NCBI GenBank assembly: GCA_001313365.1 | Contig: BBFS01000006.1 | Location: forward strand, 1 to 64,000 | DNA length: 64,000 nt | Reading direction: 5' to 3' | From: Paenarthrobacter nitroguajacolicus JCM 14115 | GTDB lineage: Bacteria; Actinomycetota; Actinomycetes; Actinomycetales; Micrococcaceae | Notes under the pieces: model-generated | What the model was told of the DNA's origin: nothing | Seen by the model: only the letters and a program-made list of their open reading frames with translations | Database searches by the model: none | Shown: positions 50,439 through 59,703 of the stretch, piece by piece | Position numbering within the stretch: the stretch's first letter is position 1 | Layout of the letters: every line of letters starts with the position of its first letter | Program-made: the position numbers and the translations under genes

Positions 50439-51695
50439 ATGTACCTCCCTACAAAACCGGTGGCACTAGCCACGCTGACGCTGCTCTTTCTTGCTGGGTG
50501 CGGCAATCCGTCCACTGCGCAGGCGCCACAACCTGACGCGAGCGAATCGGCGTCGACCGGTGACGGGCACGGGACGATCACCGGAGTGGCCGAGGTCGCT
50601 GAACCTCAGCTTCACCTTGTGGCCATCGACGCCGAAGGCGAAACCTCCATGCTGGACCTCCTGAACGGGACACAGTCCCGGTTGGGGAAGGTCCGGTCTC
50701 CAGCTGAGGTCAGCACCGACGGGCGTTACGTCTTTGCCGCCAGCAACACAGGTGTAGACATCGTGGACAGTGGCGCGTGGACCTGGGATCACGTGGATCA
50801 CTTCCACTACTACCGGGGCGCAGCGAGGAATATTGGCAGGGTTGACGGTGAAGGTACTGCCACCATTGCCACGGGGCTGCTGTCTACGGCCGGCACAACG
50901 GGGATGTTCTTCCCAAACTCCGGGGAGGCAGTACTTCTGGATAATCCGGAGCTCTCCGGCGGGACCATTACCGAGACCCTTCGCTTCAAGACTGAACCGC
51001 ACGCAGGCTTGATCGCTCCACTGGGTGAAGGGGGCAGTGGTCACCGAACCGACAATGCGGGGAATGCCGCCCGCCTGCGAGCCATTGACGTCGACGGTAA
51101 GGAACTGGCCGCCACCGACTGCCCCCCCGCAGCGGCAGGAACTATCACCACCAGGGTGGGATTGGTGGTTGGCTGCTCCGATGGTGCGGTGATCGCAACG
51201 ATGGAAGGGTCAACGCCAGTATTCGAAAGGGTTCCCTACCCGGAGGCGTCGCTGCCCCCGGCCACCGAATTCGACGGACGCAAGAGCAGGCCCACGATTG
51301 CCGGCCTCAGCACCGATTCCGGGGGGGTCTGGCTCCTGAACACCCGCCAGCGCACGTGGGAATGGCTGCCGACGAGTACCCCCCCCGTTGTCGCTGCCGC
51401 TACGGTCGACGACGCCGACCACCACGTGGTGGTCATCGGCGCCGACGGCACGGTTCAGGTTTATGACGGATCATCCAAAGAACAGATTGCCAGCACGAAA
51501 CCGCTGTTGGTCGGATCACTGGCTGATCCGGCCTTCGCCGGCAATATTCATCTCACAGTTGACGCCCAACGCGCCTACGTCAATGCGCCCGCCGAGGGTG
51601 TGATCCATGAAATTGACTATGTCGATGACGCCCGGATTGCCCGGACCCTCGAGTTGCCTACGAAGCCGGTTCATTTCGTGGAGACCGGCCGATGA
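50439..51695 (+). CDS. aztD: Zinc metallochaperone AztD (lipoprotein, beta-propeller)
   Basis: Extracytoplasmic zinc chaperone that passes zinc to AztC. Lipobox LLFLAGC (Cys near residue 22), then a Thr/Ser/Asp-rich linker with GDGHG. Propeller repeats are seen around LHLVAIDAEG, GRYVFAASNTGVDIVDSG and VVVIGADGTVQVYDG; His clusters HVDHFHYYRG near residue 108 are plausible zinc ligands. Frame intact over 418 codons, one of the few. TGA overlaps the aztC ATG. Confidence 0.85.
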   Translation: MYLPTKPVALATLTLLFLAGCGNPSTAQAPQPDASESASTGDGHGTITGVAEVAEPQLHLVAIDAEGETSMLDLLNGTQSRLGKVRSPAEVSTDGRYVFAASNTGVDIVDSGAWTWDHVDHFHYYRGAARNIGRVDGEGTATIATGLLSTAGTTGMFFPNSGEAVLLDNPELSGGTITETLRFKTEPHAGLIAPLGEGGSGHRTDNAGNAARLRAIDVDGKELAATDCPPAAAGTITTRVGLVVGCSDGAVIATMEGSTPVFERVPYPEASLPPATEFDGRKSRPTIAGLSTDSGGVWLLNTRQRTWEWLPTSTPPVVAAATVDDADHHVVVIGADGTVQVYDGSSKEQIASTKPLLVGSLADPAFAGNIHLTVDAQRAYVNAPAEGVIHEIDYVDDARIARTLELPTKPVHFVETGR

Positions 51696-52612
51696 GGCGG
51701 GCGGCTCTACTTGCCCTCACCGCGGTGGCCGGGCTGGTTCTGTCAGGTTGCTCCCACCCCCCCGGGACTCCGGAGAAGCCGCAGGTAGTGGTGACAACCA
51801 ACATCCTGGGTGACATCACGAAAGAGGTCCTCGGCGACCAGGCTGAAGTAACTACCCTCATGCAGCCCAACGCTGATCCGCACTCGTTCGAAATATCGGC
51901 GCAACAGGCTGCCCTCATGGGCAGCGCAGACCTGGTGGTTTCCAATGGCCTTGGCCTGGAGGAAGGGCTGCAGCAACACCTGGACAGGGCCGCGAAAGCC
52001 GGTGCGCCGGTATTGGCGGCAGGTGAGGTGATCGACGTCGTGCCTTACAGTTCCGGTGACGCCGAACGGGCACCTGACCCTCATTTCTGGACCGACCCGG
52101 CAGCAATGATCGACGTCGTGGACGCTGTTGAAGGCGCCGCACGCGATATCGACGGAATCGACCCCACCAAGCTTGCTTCCAGCGCAGCGGCCTACCGGGA
52201 CAAGCTCACTCAGCTGGACACAGAAATGACTGGCGCATTTGCTGCCATCCCCAAGGAGCGCAGGGCGTTGGTCACAAACCACCATGTTTTCGGCTACCTT
52301 GCCAAACGCTTCGACTTCCAGGTTGTTGGTGCGGTCATCCCCCGGGGGGGGACTACCTTGGCGGCGCCGAGTGCAGCTGACCTGCGCCAACTCAGCGAGG
52401 CCATCCGTGGTGCCGGCGTCCCCCCCACCATTTTTGCGGACTCGTCCCAGCCGGACCGGCTGGTGCAAGTCCTCGCCAATGAAGCCGGCGTCCAGGTCCA
52501 GGTCGCGGAGCTTTTCACCGAATCCCTGACAGGACCCGACGGCGGGGCAGCAACCTACCTGGACATGATGCGCGCCAATACCGAGCGCATAGTCACCGGA
52601 CTCAAACCCTGA
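51692..52612 (+). CDS. aztC: Zinc ABC transporter substrate-binding lipoprotein AztC
   Basis: High-affinity zinc-binding protein, cluster A-I family. Lipobox GLVLSGC (Cys at about residue 19). Typical ligands: His in NADPHSFEIS, His in APDPHFWTD, His pair in LVTNHHVFGYLAKRFD and an Asp late in IFADSSQPD. The chain contains NILGDITKEVLGDQ and the usual backbone helix. There is no long His-rich loop, in agreement with AztC. Intact frame of 306 codons, with extra Gly and Pro residues possible at G/C runs near 52345 and 52422. Confidence 0.88.
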   Translation: MRRAALLALTAVAGLVLSGCSHPPGTPEKPQVVVTTNILGDITKEVLGDQAEVTTLMQPNADPHSFEISAQQAALMGSADLVVSNGLGLEEGLQQHLDRAAKAGAPVLAAGEVIDVVPYSSGDAERAPDPHFWTDPAAMIDVVDAVEGAARDIDGIDPTKLASSAAAYRDKLTQLDTEMTGAFAAIPKERRALVTNHHVFGYLAKRFDFQVVGAVIPRGGTTLAAPSAADLRQLSEAIRGAGVPPTIFADSSQPDRLVQVLANEAGVQVQVAELFTESLTGPDGGAATYLDMMRANTERIVTGLKP

Positions 52613-52644
52613 TCACTTCACCAGCACCTGAACACCACAACAGA

Positions 52645-53901
52645 ATGAGGAACCCATACATGCTTCGCCAAAGAAGCACCCGCCTGGGTGGCATCGCACT
52701 GATAGCCGGGATGACGCTCCTGGCCTCCGCCTGCGCCAACACCACAACGGGTAGCACCACTCCAGCCGGTACATCCGATACGCCCAGCGCATCCTCCACG
52801 GATTCGGTCGAAGCGCAAGGACGGGTTGCCATCTCCTACCCGGGAGGCATCAGCGTCCTGGATAGCAAGACATTGGAGGTCGTCAAGAAATTCGACTCCG
52901 AGGAGTTCACCAGGCTGAACGCTGCCGGGGACGGTCGTCACGTTTTTGTCACCACCAAGGCAGGCTTCCAGCTGCTGGATACGGTGGAACCCAAGCTCAC
53001 CGATTTGCGGGTTGACGCAACGGCTGCCGGCCACTTGGTCCGGCACGCCGGCAACACCGTCCTGTTCGACGACGGGACGGGCACCACCACCATCCTCAAG
53101 ACCGACGAGCTCGCCAAGGCTGAGGGTGCTGTGCCTGCGGCACAGACGTACAAGGCTGACTCCGCACACCATGGTGTGTCGATTGTTCTGGAGGACGGGA
53201 AGCTTCTCACCACCATCGGAGACAAGACTTCACGCAGCGGCGCTATGGCACTCGAATCCCACGGCGACCACTGGGACAAAGTGGCCGAAAGCAAAGAATG
53301 CCCGGGCATCCATGGCGAGGGAACTGCAGCCGGCGAGGCAGTGATCTTTGGCTGCGAGGATGGCGCCCTGCTGTACCACCACGGTAAGTTCGAGAAGTTT
53401 ACGGCACCGGACAAGTACGGCCGGATGGGCAACGCGTTCGTTTCCGAGACCAGCCCGATTGTGGTGGGCGACTACAAGACTGATCCTGACGCCGAAGGCT
53501 ACCTTCTTAACTCGGTGGCCTTGATCGACACCGAAAAGCACACCTTCAACGTGGTCAAGCTCCCCCCCGAAACTGTCCAGTACACCTTCCGCGATGTCGC
53601 CCGGGGACCAGGCGACATGGCCTACATCCTCTCCACCGACGGCTCAATCCATGTGCTTGATCCCAAGGACGGGAAGATCGTCAACAAATTCCCCCCCGTG
53701 ATCAAAGCCTGGGAAGGCCCCCCCGCCGACTGGCAGGACGCACACCCCCCCGCCATCGTGGTCAACGGCAACATCGCTTATGTCACTGAACCGGCAGCAA
53801 ACACTGTTCACTCCGTGGATCTGGCCACCGGGAAGGTCACGGCATCGTCCAAGCTGGACGTCGTACCCAACGAAATCGCCATCACCCTCGGATCGCACTG
53901 A
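52645..53901 (+). CDS. Second AztD-like zinc metallochaperone
   Basis: Paralogue of AztD, 418 codons, intact. Signal peptide with lipobox LLASAC; linker of Thr, Ser and Pro. Propeller-type repeats include GGISVLDSKTLEVVKKFD, GDGRHVFVTTKAGFQLLD and VAYVTEP-like strands; His sites include TYKADSAHHGVSIVL, LESHGDHWDKV and CPGIHGEGTA. These resemble the zinc-binding region of AztD. Starts 32 bases after aztC; an alternative ATG at 52660 is in frame. Two AztD genes flanking aztC may deliver zinc from different carriers or at different affinities. Confidence 0.83.
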   Translation: MRNPYMLRQRSTRLGGIALIAGMTLLASACANTTTGSTTPAGTSDTPSASSTDSVEAQGRVAISYPGGISVLDSKTLEVVKKFDSEEFTRLNAAGDGRHVFVTTKAGFQLLDTVEPKLTDLRVDATAAGHLVRHAGNTVLFDDGTGTTTILKTDELAKAEGAVPAAQTYKADSAHHGVSIVLEDGKLLTTIGDKTSRSGAMALESHGDHWDKVAESKECPGIHGEGTAAGEAVIFGCEDGALLYHHGKFEKFTAPDKYGRMGNAFVSETSPIVVGDYKTDPDAEGYLLNSVALIDTEKHTFNVVKLPPETVQYTFRDVARGPGDMAYILSTDGSIHVLDPKDGKIVNKFPPVIKAWEGPPADWQDAHPPAIVVNGNIAYVTEPAANTVHSVDLATGKVTASSKLDVVPNEIAITLGSH

Positions 53902-53927
53902 CCTTTAACACCTGAAGTACAAACAAG

Positions 53928-53955
53928 GGCAGGACCACCAATGGATGGTCCTGCC
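53928..53955 (+). terminator. Terminator hairpin after the azt operon
   Basis: Ten-base perfect arms GGCAGGACCA and TGGTCCTGCC with an eight-base loop, 27 bases after the second aztD stop, followed by TT. It closes the zinc operon and may also serve the convergent permease gene. Confidence 0.7.
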
Positions 53956-54072
53956 TTGGTGCGTTGGTTCGCGCTCCTGCGCCCGTCGGTCGGGCTACCT
54001 GTTGCGATGGTGTGCAGGGGCGGTTCCTACGCGTGCCGAACTGTTTCGTCGGCGTTCGTTCGCTCGTCAGAG

Positions 54073-55528
54073 CTACATGATGCCAGTGGGAACCAGGAGT
54101 GCCCAGGCAAGTGCGGGTGCCACCAGGACAACTCCGCCTGCGTACATCATCAGCTGCTTGTAGACGCGCTGACGATCGTCTTCGGGGGCGTTGGCCACCA
54201 CCAGGGCGCCGTCAGTGGAGAACGGCGATACGTCCACGACGGTTGCGGCAATGGCGAGGGCCGCCACTGTCCCCCCCGACGCGCTGAGCGAGCTTGTTGC
54301 CAGCAGGGGACCGGCCAAGGGGATGAAGGCCGTGAGGAGTGCGGTGGACGAGGCAAAAGCCGAGCCGACACCGATGACGTAGCAGAGCACCAAGGCGATG
54401 AGGAGCGGTGCTCCGAGTGCAAGGGCTTGCTCGGCGAGGGTATCGATGACTCCGACGTGCTGAAGGAGGGAAACGTAGGTGATCATGCCTGCGACGAGCA
54501 GCACGGTGGACCAGGAGACTCCGCCGATGAAGGTCTGGTGCTCTTTGATGTTGACCAGCGCCAGCAGGAGTCCCGCCGAGAGAGCGACGAAACCGATCGG
54601 CATGTGGAAGCCCAAAGCGCAGACGAGCATGGCCACGATAAGTCCCAAGGTCAGGATCTGCTGGCCATGAGGCCGGGTTGCGCGTGCCTCGAGGTCGGCG
54701 TGCTGGCCGGCAGCGCCGTCGCGCAGTTTGCCCAGGAGGGCGAACAGGACCACGGTGAGGACTGAGAGGATGAGATTCAGCGCGAAGCTCGCTCCGAAAA
54801 GAGCGCCTTGGGAGATCGGGAAGCCGTTCTTCACAGCGATGTCATGCACCAGGACGCCGGCCACCGAGAGCGGGGGGGAGAAACCGCCGGCGTGGGCTCC
54901 GTTGATAATGAAAGCGCCCATGAGCACCGGGTGGATGCGTGATTCGTAGGCCAGCCCGATTGCGGCGGGTGCCAGCAGCGCTACGGCGGCGGGAGAGAAC
55001 GTGCCCAAAGCAGTGAGTGATGCTGCCAGGAGGAAGAATACCCACGGCAGAATCAGCGTTTTGCCGCGAACAAGCCGGACACAGTTCTGGACGATGATGT
55101 CGATGGTCCCGTTCCTCTGGGCCATGCTGAAGAAGTACGTGACGCCGATGATGGTGATCACGATGTTGGCGGGGAAATCGGCCAGAATTTCCTTATCTGT
55201 CATGCCAAGCATGAAGTAGCCGACTCCGAAGGAAGCGACGAGTCCCATGACACCGATGTTCAATGGCCATTTGGTGGCGACGACGAACATCACCACGAGG
55301 ATTACCAGCGGGATGATCTGGGTGGCTGTCATGGTCGGCTCCGATTCCGGGGTAGCCGCCGGGTTGAAGATGGCACCCCCCCCAAACAGGATGGCAACCA
55401 GACCCAGGATGACGGAAGCGGCAACCGTTATCAGCAGGATACGGCGGCGGTTATTGGGGGCGCTGGTAACGTTCTTCCCGGATGTCGCTCTCAGCCTCGG
55501 GTGCTGGTTTGAAAATTGTCTTAGCCAT
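54073..55528 (-). CDS. SLC13/MatC-like dicarboxylate permease
   Basis: Membrane carrier for a carboxylate. The core from MTATQIIPLVILVVMFVVAT is 419 residues with about 12 hydrophobic helices and the MatC-type segment ALGTFSPAAVALLAPAAIGL, then INGAHAGGFSPPLSVAGVL and AFASSTALLTAFIPL. In the corrected frame the coding region begins earlier, at the ATG at 55528 (GAGGAG upstream), reading MAKTIFKPAPEAESDIR then SAPNNRRRILLITVAASVIL, an extra N-terminal helix; a frameshift near 55480 separates the two parts. Second gene after the PrpF-like isomerase, 12 bases away. Confidence 0.8.
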
Positions 55529-55540
55529 GGTGTTTTCTCC

Positions 55541-56658
55541 TCATCGAGTGGCTGTTGCTAGTGAGGCTTCGACGACGTTGCCGAGAGTCTCCGGGAGGTG
55601 AATGATGCTGGAGGCAATGGTGCGCGCAGTTCGGTCGACGCCCACCAGAAGGGACCCACCTTGTTCCTCGCTCCAGGTTTCGATGACGCCTCCAGGCGTC
55701 CTGAGCTTCAGAACTGATTCGTCTGTGTTTCCGGTGATGGTGTTCAGGACGGTGCCGGGTGTACGGGCTGCGAGCGTTAGCGCAATGCTGCCGGTGATGG
55801 CCAGGGCGGGATGCGGCTTGCCCATGGAGAGCATCATGACGTTGACGTCACATTCCGCGTCAGGCCCTTCGGGAGGCCCAACGATTGCGAGTTTGGGAAC
55901 AGCCCGCGCGGCTTGGGCGGGAGTGGCCGCCATTCCCATCCGGACAGCTGCCTGCCGACGGATGTTGTCCAGGGTGTCCAGTTGCAATTCGACGCCGGCT
56001 TTCCACGTGTCATAGCGGGCAGTGTCCAGTCCAAGCTCCTCAGCCCGCACCATGACCACGGGTGCGCCCGCGTCCACCATGGAAACCGTCCAACGGGTTC
56101 CGCCGCAACGATTGTGTCAGTTGCCGAGCCGGTGGGAAGCAAACGCCCGGTGGTCTTGCCGGCCGGATTCTGGAAACCGAGGCCCACCCGGTAACCGGGA
56201 AACACGACGCCGGGCATTTGGGCGTCAGGGACGATCGGCAGGCGCCGGCGGGAGTTGAAACCCGCTGAATGATGATCTGGCCCGTGTTGGTATTCCGGGT
56301 GACGATCCTGGTGGAATCGCCGTCGGGCACGACCCACCCTTTCTCGATGGCATAGAGACCCACAACCGCCGAGCAGTTCCCGCAGTTGCTGCCCCCAGTC
56401 AACGGATGCTTCCTCGATGCCCACCTGGGCAAAAGTGAATTCGACATCCACATCATGGTCCGCCGGGCGGCTAAGGATCATCGCCTTGCTGGTGGTTGAA
56501 GTAGCTCCGCCCACACCATCGATCTGCCGTGAATCCGGGCTTCCGAAGAGTCGTGGCAGGAGATCGTCCAGGTTGGCGCCTGCCCTCTCCAGGTGATCAG
56601 TTTCAAAGACCCAGCACTTGCTGGTGCCTCCACGCATCCATTCGGCTTCGATCTTCAT
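55541..56658 (-). CDS. PrpF family isomerase (4-oxalomesaconate tautomerase / 2-methylaconitate isomerase type)
   Basis: Cofactor-free enzyme of the diaminopimelate-epimerase fold shifting a double bond in a tricarboxylate such as oxalomesaconate, methylaconitate or itaconate-like compounds. MKIEAEWMRGGTSKCWVFE with the Cys near residue 15, GVGGATSTTSKAMIL, NCGNCSAVVGLYAIEKGWV with a second active-site Cys, and KPHPALAITGSIALTLAA. AGGG precedes the ATG. Frameshifts near 56390, 56275 and 56160. About 372 codons. It is divergent from a LysR regulator and precedes the MatC-like carrier. Confidence 0.83.
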
Positions 56659-56900
56659 TGTGTTTCCCTGCTTCCCGTGGCACTTAGTGAACTTGTGGCC
56701 TATAACGAGAATGATCCGGATCACATGTGAAGACAATGCTGGATAGATGAGGGGGTAGTGTAGGAATGCTTCAACCACTGTGGTCTGGGCCCGAGGTGTT
56801 TCACCTTTGCACTATCCCAAGCGGTCTTTCATGCGAAAATTCCCCCCCTCCATGGCTGGAGACTACATAGAATGAACCAAAGAAGAAGAAGGGTGAAGCC

Positions 56901-57843
56901 TTGCTTAACGATGAGAATGTGGATTTGTTCGATATCCGGCGGCTGGCCCTCCTGGTAGAGGTGGTCGAGCAGGGATCAATCACGGCGGCGGCTGACATCA
57001 TGATGTATTCGCCTCAGCCGTCTCGCAGCAGTTGCGGAAGCTGGAGCAGGAAGTGGGCCAGCCCCTCCTCAACCGCAGATCCCGCGGAGTGGTTCCCACC
57101 GAGGCGGGTCAGGTGCTGGCGGGGCATGCTCGGAAGATCGTCGGACAGATGAGGGCAGCCAGGTCTGACCTGGGCCAGATCGCGGGTTTGAGGCGTGGCT
57201 CTTTGACGGTCGGTACGTTCCCCCACGCTGGCCGGTTCCTTCTTGCCATTGGTGATCCGCGCGTTCAAAAAGCGATACCCGGCGATTGGCCTCTCAGTGC
57301 GCAGCGCCCGCTTCGATGAGCTCGTCTCGGACCTGGAATCCGGAGTGACGGGACTGTGCTTGCTCTGGGACTATCCTTGGAACCGATTCAATGACGAGGC
57401 TATTCGGATCACGGAGGTGTTCCAGGAGAGCACGGTGATCCTCGTAGCCAAGGGGGCACCCCCTCGCTGAGCGTGATGAAGTGTCCATGAAGGAGCTCCG
57501 AAAGGAGTCCTGGATAGTCCGCGCGGAGGCCCACCCCGTAGTAGAGGTACTTCAGCGATCTGCACACGACGCCGGCTTTGAGCCGAACATCGGCTTCCTT
57601 GCCAATGATTACCAAGAGGCTCAAGCCATGGTCAGTGTTGGCATGGGCGTGGCGATGGTCCCCCCCAAGACAGCGGTGGCTCTGCAGCATCCGGATGTCA
57701 GGATCCTAAGCTCGGTGCTGACGCCCCCACTGCGCCGGGTTCTTCTCGCCCAGCGCCAGGACAAGGTATATGCACCGGCTGAGGTAGCCTTCCACTCAAC
57801 GCTTCTGGAGATTGCCCGTGAACGTGGCAGCGACTATCTCTGA
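56901..57843 (+). CDS. LysR family transcriptional regulator
   Basis: Winged-helix activator with start region LFDIRRLALLVEVVEQGSITAAADIMMYSPSAVSQQLRKL in two frames, then LNRRSRGVVPTEAGQVLAGHA. The effector domain includes VIRAFKKRYPAIGLSVRSAR and GMGVAMVPPKTAV. TTG at 56901 (GAAGGG upstream) or GTG at 56919 could start translation. Frameshifts near 57020, 57245 and 57465. It is divergent from the prpF-matC pair and probably controls it. Its 3' end overlaps the convergent MFS gene by about 48 bases. Confidence 0.85.
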
Positions 57844-59250
57844 GGCGTTGCCCCACCCTGGGCAGCATGCAGGTCCTGGCGAAGTGAATGGTGCACGGAA
57901 GATGCGGGGGACGAAAAGCCGGATGAACGCAGCCGTGATGGCCCCCCGAGCGCGGACAGGAAGATCCAGGGAGCGAGGGCGGTGGCTGACGGCGTGTAGG
58001 CGAGTTCGTAAAGGGGGGGCAAGGGCTGTGTTGCCCAGGACAACCGCCAGGCCTCCAGCGCTTGCCAGCAAGCCATAGTACGCGCCGGTAGGCGTCCGCC
58101 CGCAAACTCCAGGACCAGGCCCATTGCGACGGGCAACACACACATGTTACCCAGTGCCGTACCCGTCACCAGCACTAGGGCTGGAAGGATCGGCAGCCAG
58201 TTCGGCGGGGGGGAAAAATCGCCAGAACTCCCAATGAAGCGAAGCCGAGGGACTGCAAGGCGAAACCTAGGGGGAAGGGCGATCGTGGGTCCGGCTTTTC
58301 GCATGAGGCTTGCTATTGGCCACTGCAAGGTGATGGTCAGGACGGATGCGTAGGCAAAGACGAGCGCCAGTGAGCTTGCACCGGCCCCCCCGCTCCGCTC
58401 GAGTTCTACCGGAAGTCCGAAGTACAGCTGGTTGGTCGCCACCAGGTTGACGCTGAAAAAGGCCGCGAACCCGATGAACTTTTTGTCCTTCAGGCAGGAC
58501 CAGAGGTCCGACGGCGGCACGCGGCCCGTTAGTTCGACGGGAGTTTTGGTCGTGTGGGCGTTCTTTGGCAGGAAGAGCCAAAAGACCACAGCCATCACGG
58601 TAAAAACGGCGGCTGCCGCCAGTAGCGAAGTGTCAAAGCCTGTATTCAGGAGGAAGCTTCCCAGCAAGGGGCCCACCACCACGCCTACTTCACCGCAGAT
58701 CACAAGCAGCGCAAAGAGGCTGGACCTGTTGTTCTGCCCGGGGGGGGCATTGCTTCCGGCGCGATCGGCGTTCTTGGAAGAACTGCGCTCGGCGGCCACG
58801 CCCACGAGGCTTTGCAATGCTGGGGGAGAACAATGCCCCCGCCTATCCCGGTGACCACGGCTCCGATCAGGAACAGTGTGAAGTCGGCAGCCCAAGCCAG
58901 GAGCAAGAATCCGGTAATGCGGACAAGGCATCCCGTGATCATGGACTGGCGTGCTCCCCCATCGGTCTGCAAGCGCCCCACCGAACAGGAACATTCCCTG
59001 TTGGGCGAAGGTGCGTGCCCCCCAGGACGATGCCAATCGCCATCGCGCCCATTCCAAAGTCGTTTCGCATGGTCACCGCAAGGAAGGGCACAACTGCGTA
59101 GAAGCCGATGTTGAAAATCAGTTGACTGGCGAGCAGTAATTGCGGGGGCGGTTCATCCCTCGCGGGACGTAACCCAGTGCGTTTCGAGCGAAGGGTGCGC
59201 GCCGCCGTCGGACTCATCTTTTGCTGCCGTGTGTCGGGGGGGCTGGCCAT
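57796..59250 (-). CDS. MFS transporter, 12-TM type
   Basis: Membrane carrier; the frame from the ATG at 59250 (AAGGATCC upstream) reads SPTAARTLRSKRTGLRPARD, helix LLLASQLIFNIGFYAVVPFL, RNDFGMGAMAIGIVLG and then FLFGGALADRWG, motif A, after a frameshift near 59015. Later segments include VICGEVGVVVGPLLGSFLLN, VFTVMAVVFWLFLPKNAHTT and NWLPILPALVLVTGTALGNM. The end is uncertain, 57796 or 57834. A Pro-Arg rich N-terminal leader is typical of actinobacterial MFS genes. Substrate unknown. Confidence 0.8.
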
Positions 59251-59345
59251 GGTGGATCCTTATCTAACGGCGCTGGACTCCATCAGCCTATCAAGAATGG
59301 GTCGCAATAATGCTGTCTAACTTACCACCCAAAACCCCTTTCGTA

Positions 59346-59360
59346 GATTGTTGACAATTG
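59346..59360. promoter_or_regulatory. Putative GntR operator, copy 1
   Basis: GATTGTTGACAATTG contains the perfect palindrome ATTGTTGACAAT (59347-59358). The same 15 bases occur at 62051-62065. The TTGACA inside overlaps a potential -35 element. It lies between the MFS gene and the small protein gene at 59420. Confidence 0.65.
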
Positions 59361-59419
59361 CTAAGCTCTGTTCATGTCTTCCTTTTATCCCCAACACGCA
59401 AAGCGAACGAAGGAAATCT

Positions 59420-59652
59420 CATGAAGAAACGACGCCTGCTACTTCCGCCCTGGACCACTTCGACACGGCCAGCACCGGTCACCACTGCCCCAAAACCGGC
59501 TGGTGGTCACTGAAGTGGAATGAAGAGGCCACTACGTTTATCACCGAAGGCAGGTGATGCCGGCCGTGGGTGGCGTTCCGACCGTGTGGATTCTGCGTGA
59601 GGCGGCCAGCTACGGCCGCGCAGGCGCAACCTCAATGCTTGCGGCGTCCTAG
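59420..59652 (+). CDS. Small conserved-looking protein with CPKTGWW motif
   Basis: Corrected frame of about 77 residues: after the ATG at 59420 (AAGGA six bases upstream) it reads EETTPATSALDHFDTAS, GHHCPKTGWWSLKWNEE, TFITEG, QVMPAVGGVPTVWILREA and ends SMLAAS before the TAG at 59650-59652. Two frameshifts: right after the start, and near 59554. The Cys-Pro...Gly-Trp-Trp pattern suggests a small folded or metal-binding protein; I do not recognise the family. The upstream operator copy suggests control by the GntR regulator at 62581. Confidence 0.5.
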
Positions 59653-59703
59653 AAGGTTCCTGCGCGTTATGGGCTACCCGGCCACTGAGGCCGTGAAATT
59701 GGC

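Noticed and set aside
53941..54765. 274-residue plus-strand open frame
   Set aside because: It is the reverse of the MatC-like permease; composition (Cys, Gly, Glu, His rich) is not protein-like.
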